Assembly: GCA_030044375.1 (NCBI GenBank)
Contig: JASHVX010000013.1
Location: forward strand, 1 to 8,509
From: Nitrososphaerales archaeon
Lineage (GTDB): Archaea; Thermoproteota; Nitrososphaeria; Nitrososphaerales; Gagatemarchaeaceae
Length of the DNA stretch: 8,509 nucleotides
Reading direction: 5' to 3'
This document shows positions 1-5,902 of the stretch, in pieces. The position numbers and the translations under genes are program-made. Every line of letters starts with the position of its first letter. The stretch's first letter is position 1. The notes below the pieces were generated by a model. The model did no database searches and was not told the origin of the DNA. It was given only the letters and a program-made list of their open reading frames with translations.

Positions 1-580
1 AGGGCCAGCCGAAGTGGGCCATGACGACCTTCAGGTCGGGGAAGTTCTGGCAGACCTCGTCCATGAGCTCGGGCTTGCTGTACTTGATCTCGCAGTCGCC
101 GAGGCCTGTCGTGCCTGTGTGGAAGAGGATCGGGACGCCGAACTCCTGGCAGGTCTCGTATATCGGGAACATCTTCGCGCGGTCGTTGAGGAAGACCGAG
201 TTCGCCGAGCTGTGTATCTTCAGCCCTCTGCAGCCGAGCTTCCCTAGCGACCTCCTGAGCTCTGTGATGGCCTCGCCGCCCGCGTTCGGGTCCACGCCAG
301 CGAAGGGGATGAGCCTGTCGTGGGACTTGGAAGCGATCTCGGCCAGAAAGTCGTTCTTCATCGAGTAGTGCTTGAAGCTCGGGTTCGGGGTGGCGTGGGT
401 GTCCTGCCCCAGTATCACGGCGCGCGACACGCCCGCCTCGTCCATCTCGTCGAGCAGCTGGCCCGTGGTCGTCGGCAGCTTGGACATGTCGAGCTTGAAG
501 AATCTGCAAGCCTTCACTATGGGGCCGTTCCTCTTCATGAAGGCCCTGGTCCACGGATGGACGTGGACATCCAACGACAA
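1..580 (-). CDS. Amidohydrolase family (amidohydrolase 2-like TIM-barrel) protein, 3' end outside window
   Basis: A 193-codon open frame reads leftward off the window edge. It shows the hallmarks of metal-dependent amidohydrolases of the PF04909 type: an N-terminal beta-strand with HxH (DVHVHP, His6 and His8), a GVDPNAG segment at about 95-101, GLKIH at 119-123, ILFHTGTTG with a probable metal-ligand His154, and VVMAHFGWP with His189 near the edge. Such enzymes hydrolyse or decarboxylate small cyclic or amide substrates in the cytoplasm; the substrate cannot be told from this part. The catalytic Asp, normally near the C-terminus, lies outside the window. The start is taken as TTG at 580 (a second TTG follows two codons later) because an in-frame TAA lies ten codons upstream with no ATG or GTG between, and a TATA-like TCTTAATC sits about 29 nt upstream. 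It is probably transcribed separately from the HExxH gene, which ends 74 nt upstream. Family call is firm; the exact start is less so. Confidence 0.85.
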   Translation of the reverse strand, partial: MSLDVHVHPWTRAFMKRNGPIVKACRFFKLDMSKLPTTTGQLLDEMDEAGVSRAVILGQDTHATPNPSFKHYSMKNDFLAEIASKSHDRLIPFAGVDPNAGGEAITELRRSLGKLGCRGLKIHSSANSVFLNDRAKMFPIYETCQEFGVPILFHTGTTGLGDCEIKYSKPELMDEVCQNFPDLKVVMAHFGWP

Positions 581-605
581 GCCGGCCGCCGGGCGGCCCC
601 GAGGT

Positions 606-613
606 GATTAAGA
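606..613 (-). promoter_or_regulatory. TATA-like box for the amidohydrolase gene
   Basis: On the minus strand TCTTAATC is an A/T island in very GC-rich surroundings, centred about 29 nt before the TTG at 580. This spacing fits a leaderless archaeal transcript. Inferred from position and composition only. Confidence 0.5.
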
Positions 614-654
614 CTTGTCGGCGGGTGAGGGCCGGGGCGGCTCCGGCGGGTCGG

Positions 655-1125
655 TCAGGCTTCGACGTCGAGGGTCCTCAGGAACCGCCGGAAGTCTTCC
701 TCCGAGACCCACTCGACCTTCAGATACGCGGCGATCTCCTTGTCGTTCATGCCGAGGCGTCTGGCCTCCTCCACTGCGAGCTTGTACGCCTCTATCTCCG
801 TCGGGCGGTCGACGTACGGATACCGCCTGTCCCAGAGCTCCTTCCCTTCCATGTGCTGCCTGATGTGGACGAGCTCGTGGACGACGTCGAGGTACAGGTA
901 CGTCCTGTCGCCCGCCCTCAGGTACTGGGAGCTGACTATCACGGACCGCTTCTTGTCGTTGATCCTCATGTAGCCCCTCCCCTCCTCTACGTCTACCTGG
1001 AGCTCGGAGAGGACGTGGTCGGTCCCCGCGCCGAAGATGGACCTGACGGCGGACACGTTCTCGAACCCTACGAACACCTGCTTGAAGGGGAGCGTCCCCA
1101 CGGGCGAGCTCCTCCTTATCGTCAC
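655..1125 (-). CDS. Small HExxH-motif (zincin-like) protein of unknown function
   Basis: This 156-aa protein has no signal peptide or membrane segment. Its core is YLDVVHELVHIRQHMEG, so His83-Glu84-x-x-His87 forms a classic zinc-protease motif. It is followed about 25 residues later by PTEIEAYKLAVEEA, where Glu110 or Glu112 could be the third zinc ligand, as in gluzincin-like or ImmA/IrrE-like small metallopeptidases. A C-terminal helical stretch, LGMNDKEIAAYLKVEWVSEED, looks like a small structural or recognition unit. The N-terminal ~75 residues are beta-rich and unassigned. It starts with GTG at 1125; the GNAT stop codon TAG (1140-1138) lies in the same frame five codons upstream, so no longer start is possible apart from an unlikely CTG. 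The 12-nt gap to GNAT indicates co-transcription with cysS. Function may be a peptidase or a zinc-binding structural protein; I cannot name the family precisely. Confidence 0.82.
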   Translation of the reverse strand: MTIRRSSPVGTLPFKQVFVGFENVSAVRSIFGAGTDHVLSELQVDVEEGRGYMRINDKKRSVIVSSQYLRAGDRTYLYLDVVHELVHIRQHMEGKELWDRRYPYVDRPTEIEAYKLAVEEARRLGMNDKEIAAYLKVEWVSEEDFRRFLRTLDVEA

Positions 1126-1137
1126 GCCGAGCCGCAG

Positions 1138-1896
1138 CTAGCCCGCGCCCCCCTTGTCCGGCCCCGGCTTCATCTCGAAGAGCCTCTTCGAGTAGAGCCT
1201 TCTGAACCCCCCGTTGAGGTAGAAGGCGTCGACGTTGTCGGACGCGATGGTCTGGAGGATGACGGAGCGCCCCTCCGCCGAGGCGGACCGGGCAGCGCTG
1301 CTGATCAGAGAGCCGGCTATCCCGAGGCGCCTGTACTCCTTCAGCGTCCCCACGCAATAGACGCCGAGCAGGCCGGGAGTCCTGAATGCCGCCAGGCTCG
1401 CGACGGCCCTTCCGTCAGTGAGGCCGGTGAACAGGGTGACGTCGGGGTCGCCCGCGGCCTCGGTCGCTATCCTCGTCACCGCGTCGTGGACGCCGAGGTC
1501 CCCGTAGAAGGAGAGCGAGTACACGCGCGCCCACTGGTCAGGCGAGACGTCGGCGCCCGCCCTTATGGAGAGGCGGGCCGACCCCGGGTAGGCAGGCTCT
1601 CCGAGCTGCATCACTGACATCCCCTCGAACGGCACGTAGCCCATCGACTCGAGCGCCTTGACCGCCTCGCCGCACTCCTCGCTGACCGTGACGCGAGGCC
1701 GCCTCCCTGCCGCAGTGAGTGCGTCTTCGATGCCCTGAAGCGCAGCGACGCCCGCGTCGCAGTCGACCAGCGCGGCCCTGTTGAAGAAGAACTCGTCCCC
1801 GAAGGTGCGAGACGTCATCAGGTAGGCCGCCCTTCCGAGCCACGTGACGTCGGCCCAGTGAGACCACCACCCGGCCTCGTTCTGCTCCAGCTGCAT
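1138..1896 (-). CDS. GNAT N-acetyltransferase with an extra N-terminal domain
   Basis: The C-terminal half of this 252-aa protein is a recognisable GNAT fold. VGTLKEYRRLGIAGSLI (182-198) is motif A with the acetyl-CoA pyrophosphate loop R189-R-L-G-I-A194, and FYLNGGFRRLYSKRLFEM (225-242) is the motif B/C-terminal strand region. The first ~105 residues resemble a divergent second GNAT half (ECGEAVKALESMGYVPFEGMSVM has the helix-GY-x-x-strand ending of the fold) but show no acetyl-CoA loop. The architecture is therefore a degenerate plus an active domain, as in other two-domain GNATs. It would transfer an acetyl group from acetyl-CoA to an unknown amine. The ATG at 1896 lies 4 nt after the cysS stop codon, so the two are almost certainly co-transcribed. 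The link to CysRS may be organisational rather than functional. No Shine-Dalgarno sequence is evident. Confidence 0.85.
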   Translation of the reverse strand: MQLEQNEAGWWSHWADVTWLGRAAYLMTSRTFGDEFFFNRAALVDCDAGVAALQGIEDALTAAGRRPRVTVSEECGEAVKALESMGYVPFEGMSVMQLGEPAYPGSARLSIRAGADVSPDQWARVYSLSFYGDLGVHDAVTRIATEAAGDPDVTLFTGLTDGRAVASLAAFRTPGLLGVYCVGTLKEYRRLGIAGSLISSAARSASAEGRSVILQTIASDNVDAFYLNGGFRRLYSKRLFEMKPGPDKGGAG

Positions 1897-1900
1897 GATG

Positions 1901-3094
1901 CTAGGCGAAGAAGTCCACCCCGAGGATGTATCCGGCCGCCTTCACCGAGGAAAGGATGCCCGCGGCCCGGCTGCCTTTCCTCCCGGCCAGCGACGTCAAG
2001 CCATCCTCTATGGCCTCGAGCGCCAGCGGAGTGTCGAAGTCGTCGTCCATCGCGTCGCGGAAGCGGTCCATGAGGCCCGCGTCCCGTCCGCCTCCGGAGA
2101 CGGGCGACTCGCGCGCCGCCTTCAGCGCGGCCTGCCTCAGGCGGGAGAACCTCCTGGCGGCAGAGCCCAGCCCCCTGAGGTCCATGTCGCGCCGGTAGTG
2201 GTGCCCCAGCAGGAAGAAGCGCAGCTGGCCCTGGGTGTATCTCTTCATGGCGTCGCGGACCGTCATCACGTTCCCGACCGACTTCGACATCTTCCTGCCT
2301 CCCATGTTGAGGAGCCGGGTGTGCACCCAGTGCCTGACGAAGGGGGCCTTGCCCGTCAGCGCCTCGGCCTCGGCTATCTCGGCCTCGTGGTGGGGGTAGA
2401 TCAGCTCGTACGCGCCGCCGTGCAGGTCGTACTGCTCGCCCAAGAGCTCGAAGGTGACAGCCACGTCCTGGATGTGCCAGCCGGGAGACCCGCGGCCCCA
2501 CGGGCTGTCCCACCTCCCTTCGACCAGCGTCTCAGGGCGCCAGAGAGCGAAGTCGAGGAGGCCCCTCTTCCTGAGAGAGAGCTCGAGCGGCCTGAGCGAC
2601 AGCTCGCCCCTAGACTGGTGGGAGAGCCTCCCGAAGGCGGGGAACTTGGACACGTCGAAGTAGACCCACCCGTCCACGGAGTAGGCGTACCCCTTCTCGA
2701 CCAGCCGCCCTACCAGTTCTATCATGCGGTCGACGTGCCCGGAGACAGGCTCGAACCTGCACACCGAGTCGGCCCCGATGCTCGCCATGTCTTCGATGAA
2801 GCGACGGGAGTACAAGGCGGCGTAGCCGAGCGGGTCTTCGCCCTTGCCCTCCGCCTCCTGCGTTATCCTCTCGTCTACGTCAGTTATGTTGATGACGAAG
2901 TTCACCTCGTTCCCTAAGTGCTTCAGATAGCGCGCCACCACGTCGTAGAACACGTACGTCCTCGCATGGCCTAGGTGCATGTAGTCCTGGACTGTGGGAC
3001 CGCATGCGAACATGGTCACCTTCCCCTTCCGCAGCGTCGTGAACGGCTCCTTCTCCCCTGTGAGCGTGTTGAAGACTGCGAGCCGGCCCTTCAA
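1901..3094 (-). CDS. cysS: Cysteinyl-tRNA synthetase
   Basis: This class I aminoacyl-tRNA synthetase charges tRNA-Cys with cysteine in the cytoplasm. Visible motifs in order: VFNTLTGEKEPF at the N-terminus; CGPTVQDYMHLGHART (31-46) with first zinc ligand Cys31 and the HIGH signature as HLGH (40-43); NITDVDERI; GWHIQD (205-210); HGGAYELIYPHHEAE (225-239) with probable zinc ligands His235 and Glu239; RKMSKSVGN (267-275) with the KMSKS signature; and AMDDDFDTP, which begins the helical domain. In E. coli CysRS the second zinc cysteine is in GWHIEC; here that position is Asp210. At 397 aa it is about 60 residues shorter than the usual ~460 and ends at LGVDFFA, so the last anticodon-binding part is missing. 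The only possible start is TTG at 3094: a TGA lies in frame just upstream, and a TATA-like CTAATACA lies ~29 nt before. It heads the cysS-GNAT-HExxH operon. Confidence 0.96.
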   Translation of the reverse strand: MKGRLAVFNTLTGEKEPFTTLRKGKVTMFACGPTVQDYMHLGHARTYVFYDVVARYLKHLGNEVNFVINITDVDERITQEAEGKGEDPLGYAALYSRRFIEDMASIGADSVCRFEPVSGHVDRMIELVGRLVEKGYAYSVDGWVYFDVSKFPAFGRLSHQSRGELSLRPLELSLRKRGLLDFALWRPETLVEGRWDSPWGRGSPGWHIQDVAVTFELLGEQYDLHGGAYELIYPHHEAEIAEAEALTGKAPFVRHWVHTRLLNMGGRKMSKSVGNVMTVRDAMKRYTQGQLRFFLLGHHYRRDMDLRGLGSAARRFSRLRQAALKAARESPVSGGGRDAGLMDRFRDAMDDDFDTPLALEAIEDGLTSLAGRKGSRAAGILSSVKAAGYILGVDFFA

Positions 3095-3119
3095 TCGAAA
3101 GCCCGTCCGCCTGGCTCAA

Positions 3120-3127
3120 TGTATTAG
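3120..3127 (-). promoter_or_regulatory. TATA-like box for the cysS operon
   Basis: CTAATACA on the minus strand is centred about 29 nt upstream of the TTG start of cysS and is the only A/T-rich stretch at that distance. It lies back to back with the box for the rightward gene, giving a compact divergent promoter. Confidence 0.5.
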
Positions 3128-3128
3128 T

Positions 3129-3137
3129 CTTTTAGAA
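3129..3137 (+). promoter_or_regulatory. TATA-like box for the 95-aa orphan gene
   Basis: CTTTTAGAA is centred about 28 nt before the ATG at 3162. It nearly touches the cysS box on the other strand, so the two divergent units may compete for or share transcription factors. Confidence 0.45.
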
Positions 3138-3143
3138 CGGCGG

Positions 3144-3161
3144 GCCGGCGTGGACGCCGGC
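3144..3161. repeat. Perfect 7-bp inverted repeat immediately before a start codon
   Basis: GCCGGCG-TGGA-CGCCGGC is a perfect 7-bp inverted repeat with a 4-base centre. Its last base directly precedes the ATG at 3162. If the transcript is leaderless it spans roughly -18 to -1, between TATA box and transcript start, where a repressor would block initiation. If the transcript begins further upstream it would form a stable RNA hairpin over the start region. The role is inferred; a chance palindrome in GC-rich DNA is possible. Confidence 0.5.
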
Positions 3162-3449
3162 ATGTTCTACGAGAGGAGGGTGAAGTCGTTCTCCGGGCTG
3201 CTCGAGGAGCTCGCCCGACTCGACGCCGACGCGGGGGTCAGAGTACGAGGGAGGTACATGGGCAAGCCCTGCTACGCGTTCGTGACAAGGTTCGCCCATG
3301 TGTACACCGTCATGGTGTTCGGCAGGCAGGGCGGGCGGCCGGGCGGGGTGGGAGAGAAGGTCCTGTCCAAGGACTACGGGTCCCTCGGAGAGCTCGGAGA
3401 GTTCCTGCGCGGCCTGGCCGCAGGGCGTCTCGAAGCCTATGCGTACTGA
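3162..3449 (+). CDS. Conserved-looking hypothetical protein, 95 aa
   Basis: This small soluble protein has no family that I recognise. It begins MFYERRVKSFSGLLEEL, an amphipathic helix, followed by a beta-rich centre (GVRVRGRYMGKPCYAF then AHVYTVMVFG), a Gly/Arg-rich loop (GRQGGRPGGVGEK) and a final helix (SLGELGEFLRGLAAGRLEAYAY). There is one cysteine and no metal-binding or catalytic motif. Codon third positions are strongly G/C, as in the flanking genes, which supports a real gene. The open frame extends upstream to 2994, but that part is antisense to cysS; the ATG at 3162 is chosen because a TATA-like CTTTTAGAA lies ~28 nt before it. GTG at 3150 is an alternative. It is divergent from cysS and lies 54 nt before the M29-like gene, which has its own promoter. 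Confidence 0.7.
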   Translation: MFYERRVKSFSGLLEELARLDADAGVRVRGRYMGKPCYAFVTRFAHVYTVMVFGRQGGRPGGVGEKVLSKDYGSLGELGEFLRGLAAGRLEAYAY

Positions 3450-3472
3450 AGCGCGGGCTCGGTCCGCTCCAG

Positions 3473-3480
3473 CTTAAGAA
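3473..3480 (+). promoter_or_regulatory. TATA-like box for the M29-like gene
   Basis: CTTAAGAA is centred 27 nt upstream of the ATG at 3504, the expected distance for a leaderless archaeal mRNA. No Shine-Dalgarno sequence is needed or obvious. Confidence 0.55.
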
Positions 3481-3503
3481 CCGGCCCGCTGCAGGCGGCG
3501 AGC

Positions 3504-4556
3504 ATGAGCGGTGGAGATGACCTTTACAGGAAGGTGGCCAAGAGCGTACTCGGCCGCACCCTTGGCGTGAAGAAGGGCGAGTCGGTGACCGTCGAGTGCT
3601 GGAACAACGGGCTCCCGTTCGCCAGACGCGTCGTCGCGGAGGCGAGGGCGACGGGCTGTCGGGCCGCCCTGATGCTTGAGGACGAGGAAGCGTACATCGA
3701 AGGGATAACCAGGGCGCCGAAAGAGTCCCTCGGAAAGATGGGGGACAACGAATACGGCCTCCTAGAGAAGACCGACGCCTACGTCTTCGTCCCCGGCCCG
3801 CTGCTCGCGGCGTATCAGACGAAGGTGGACCCCCGCCTGCTCTCGGAGTCTCTGGGCTACAACGGCCCTTGGTACGACTCGGCGGAGAAGGCGAAGATCC
3901 GCGGCGCCCGCGTCACCTTCGGATACGTGGGGGAAGAGATGGCCGAGGTCCTGGGAAGGACGGTCAAGGCGGTCACTGACAGGCAGCTCAACGCGGCCCT
4001 GGTAGACCCGGAAGAGATGTCCGAGCAGGGACAGAAGCTGTCGTCGAAGATGGACGACGGGGCGGAGCTGTCGCTCCAGTCCGGGCGGGGCGCCACACTG
4101 CGCTTCGCGCTGAAGGGGCCTGCCACTGTGGAGGACGGCAGGGTCAGCGCGGCCGACATCGAGTCGGGCGACAACATGGCCTACGTGCCGCCGGGCTTCG
4201 TGACGAACGCCGTCGAGCCTTCGTCGGCCTCGGGAGTCGTACGCGCCTCCAGGAGCCTGACGAGGCTGGGCATGCTCGGGGACGCGACTCTGACCTTCCG
4301 AGAGGGGAGGTTGGTCGAGTGGGCGAGCCAGAAGGACGAGAAGAAGCTCTCGAAGCTGGTGGATGCGGTCCCCGAGGAGAAGCGGAGGCTGACACTCGCC
4401 AACGTCGGCATCAACCCGAAGATGGGATACCTGTACGGGCAGGACAGGATGGTGGCCGGCTCGGTCACCCTGGCAGGCTTCGGGTTCACCGCCGTGGTCC
4501 GCGAGGGCGACCTCAGCGCGGGCGGAGCCCGGCTGGTGTCCCATGGGAAGCTCTAA
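3504..4556 (+). CDS. M29-like (aminopeptidase T/thermophilic metalloprotease) family protein, probably without the usual metal site
   Basis: The 350-aa length and general layout resemble family M29 aminopeptidases. An N-terminal segment reads LGVKKGESVTVECWN (20-34), as in M29 and related proteins. It is followed by TDAYVFVPGP (90-99), a long helical linker, then the C-terminal domain with GDNMAYVPPG (222-231), an acidic strand GRLVEWASQKDEKKL, and VGINPK (301-306). In true M29 enzymes two glutamates, two histidines and one aspartate bind two metals, typically in GEVFTAP-, GEVG-, HxALG- and HxD-like segments. Here the matching places read PGFVTN, LANVG and GSVTLAG, and no final HxD is seen; the only histidine in the C-terminal 60 residues is in SHGKL. 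The protein is thus probably a non-catalytic relative or uses a different site. Family assignment is by recalled motifs and is moderately sure. It is a separate unit with its own promoter. Confidence 0.78.
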   Translation: MSGGDDLYRKVAKSVLGRTLGVKKGESVTVECWNNGLPFARRVVAEARATGCRAALMLEDEEAYIEGITRAPKESLGKMGDNEYGLLEKTDAYVFVPGPLLAAYQTKVDPRLLSESLGYNGPWYDSAEKAKIRGARVTFGYVGEEMAEVLGRTVKAVTDRQLNAALVDPEEMSEQGQKLSSKMDDGAELSLQSGRGATLRFALKGPATVEDGRVSAADIESGDNMAYVPPGFVTNAVEPSSASGVVRASRSLTRLGMLGDATLTFREGRLVEWASQKDEKKLSKLVDAVPEEKRRLTLANVGINPKMGYLYGQDRMVAGSVTLAGFGFTAVVREGDLSAGGARLVSHGKL

Positions 4557-4586
4557 GCCCGCCTCGCAGGCTCGAGCAAGAATCAG

Positions 4587-4596
4587 TAGCTTTTTC
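4587..4596 (+). promoter_or_regulatory. T-run between M29-like and peroxiredoxin genes (terminator or TATA element)
   Basis: TAGCTTTTTC contains five consecutive T residues 35 nt after the M29-like stop codon, which fits a simple archaeal U-tract terminator. It is also centred about 29 nt upstream of GTG 4621, so it may serve as the peroxiredoxin promoter. The sequence cannot separate the two roles. Confidence 0.35.
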
Positions 4597-4605
4597 ACCT
4601 AGGAG

Positions 4606-5094
4606 ATGGGGCGGCTTCTCGTGAGTGCAGGACCGGACCAGATGGAGGGGCGAGCGGCCCCCGACTTCCAGCTCCCTTCCTCCGAGGGAGGCAAAGTGAA
4701 GCTGAGCTCGCTGAGAGGGAAGAACGTGGTGCTGTACTTCTACCCCCAGGACGACACCCCGGGCTGCACCAAGGAGGCCTGCTCGTTCAGGGACAGCATG
4801 CCTACGTTCGACGGCCTCGACGCAGTGGTGCTGGGCGTCAGCAAAGACTCGCTGGAGTCCCACGACAAGTTCGCGAAGAAGTACTCGCTGAACTTCACGC
4901 TGCTCAGCGATGAGGGGCTGGAGGTCCACAAGCTGTACGACACCTGGAAGCTCAAGAACAACTACGGGAAGACATACTGGGGGACTGAGCGCTCCACCTT
5001 CGTCATCGACAAGGAGGGGAAGGTCAAGAAGGTCTTTCGCAGGGTGAGGGTGGACGGGCACGACGCCGAAGTCCTGCAGGCCCTAAGGGCCTGA
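4606..5094 (+). CDS. bcp: Peroxiredoxin, BCP/PrxQ type
   Basis: A thiol peroxidase that reduces hydrogen and organic peroxides in the cytoplasm. GRAAPDFQLPSSEGGKVKLS (15-34) is the family's N-terminal signature. YFYPQDDTPGCTKEACSFRD holds peroxidatic Cys54 in the TPGC motif and Cys59 five residues later, the resolving cysteine of the atypical 2-Cys BCP/PrxQ group. GTERSTFVID (126-135) carries the conserved arginine (129) that polarises the active site. No signal peptide. Three in-frame starts exist: ATG 4606, GTG 4621 and ATG 4642. The typical family N-terminus would begin near ATG 4642, while the T-rich element at 4587-4596 best fits a leaderless start at GTG 4621. The longest form is listed and may be 5-12 residues too long. 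The membrane-protein gene starts 13 nt downstream, suggesting co-transcription. Confidence 0.95.
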   Translation: MGRLLVSAGPDQMEGRAAPDFQLPSSEGGKVKLSSLRGKNVVLYFYPQDDTPGCTKEACSFRDSMPTFDGLDAVVLGVSKDSLESHDKFAKKYSLNFTLLSDEGLEVHKLYDTWKLKNNYGKTYWGTERSTFVIDKEGKVKKVFRRVRVDGHDAEVLQALRA

Positions 5095-5107
5095 GAGGCC
5101 GGCTGCA

Positions 5108-5836
5108 GTGGGCTCGTTCTTCGCGGGGATCAAAGCCGGCACCCTGAGCGGCTTCGTCTACATCGGCGGGCTGGCGCTGTTCAACGTCGCGCTCCTCTAC
5201 GCCTTCAAGGGACAGGCCCTGGCTACGATAGCCCAGAACTTCCCCACGGCGTGCACCGCCTCCCCGGGTGTGAACGGCACGAGCGTGCAGTCGTGCTTCA
5301 ACGTGGTCGTCGACTGGTACATCCCGTACATAGCCCTCCTGGGCTTCTTCGTCTCCCTGTTCTTCGCAGGCATCTTCGGGAGGTTCTACGAGAGCCTGCC
5401 GGGCAGAGGGCCGTTCGTCAAGGGGGAGGCGGAGGCCGCGCTGGCTGCGATAGGCCTGGTCTTGGGAGACCTCTTCGGAGTCCTCCTGGGCTCGACGGCT
5501 ACGACCGTCCTGGCGGCGTTCTTCCTGGCGTGGACGGTCCTGTACGGCTGGCTCATCGGGAGGCTCTACAAGCGGTATACGCGCTTGATCACGTTCGAGA
5601 GCGTCGACCCGAGGCTGGTGAAGGTCCTGGTCGACGGGAAGGACTTCACAGGCAAGACGAGGACCTTCGCGAGCAGCTCCAGCCACATGATAAGGGCGGA
5701 GGTCTCGGAGGGCGCGTCTTTCAAGGGGTGGACAGTGAGCGGCGGGGTGTCGGTGGAGGACTCCAGGTCGTTCGAGACTCTGATGGAGGTCAAGGGAGAC
5801 GGGCTTCTCAAGGTGCAGGGCGGCCACAAGTATTAG
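5108..5836 (+). CDS. Four-helix membrane protein with C-terminal beta-rich domain
   Basis: 242 aa with predicted transmembrane segments at about 11-33, 70-92, 109-128 and 131-152 from hydrophobicity. The loop between helices 1 and 2 carries Cys49 and Cys63, which could form a disulfide outside the membrane. Residues 95-108 form a polar loop, and GRLYKRYTR after helix 4 is a positive cluster that suggests a cytoplasmic boundary. Residues 160-242 form a soluble beta-rich domain (VLVDGKDFTGKTRTF, EVSEGASFKGWTVSGGV, METLM-like acidic strand, GDGLLKVQ). Its GxFxGW-type strand recalls InlB B-repeat or PEGA-like surface domains, but that match is weak. If the positive cluster faces the cytoplasm, the domain is internal. 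The start is GTG 5108, preceded by GAGAGG 12 nt upstream. It probably shares a transcript with the peroxiredoxin. No family or function is recognised. Confidence 0.82.
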   Translation: MGSFFAGIKAGTLSGFVYIGGLALFNVALLYAFKGQALATIAQNFPTACTASPGVNGTSVQSCFNVVVDWYIPYIALLGFFVSLFFAGIFGRFYESLPGRGPFVKGEAEAALAAIGLVLGDLFGVLLGSTATTVLAAFFLAWTVLYGWLIGRLYKRYTRLITFESVDPRLVKVLVDGKDFTGKTRTFASSSSHMIRAEVSEGASFKGWTVSGGVSVEDSRSFETLMEVKGDGLLKVQGGHKY

Positions 5837-5872
5837 CCCCTTGTCGAAGTCCTCGTTATGCTATGGACCAAG

Positions 5873-5879
5873 TTAAATA
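5873..5879 (+). promoter_or_regulatory. TATA box for the Cys/His microprotein
   Basis: TTAAATA is centred exactly 27 nt before the ATG at 5903 and is the best TATA match in the window. It lies inside the longer open frame that begins at 5858, which argues that 5903 is the true start. Confidence 0.65.
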
Positions 5880-5902
5880 CGCTGGGCCGGCCCATCTGTT
5901 CG

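Noticed and set aside
604..1617. Long plus-strand open frame (337 codons)
   Set aside because: It lies antisense to the HExxH and GNAT genes, and its translation is Arg/Pro/Val-rich with no motif. Long antisense frames are expected in GC-rich coding DNA.
1895..2917. Long plus-strand open frame (340 codons)
   Set aside because: It is antisense to cysS, whose synthetase motifs are unmistakable. The plus-strand translation shows no domain.
2994..3161. N-terminal extension of the 95-aa protein
   Set aside because: It overlaps the cysS start and its promoter in antisense. The TATA-like box at 3129-3137 would lie inside the coding region.
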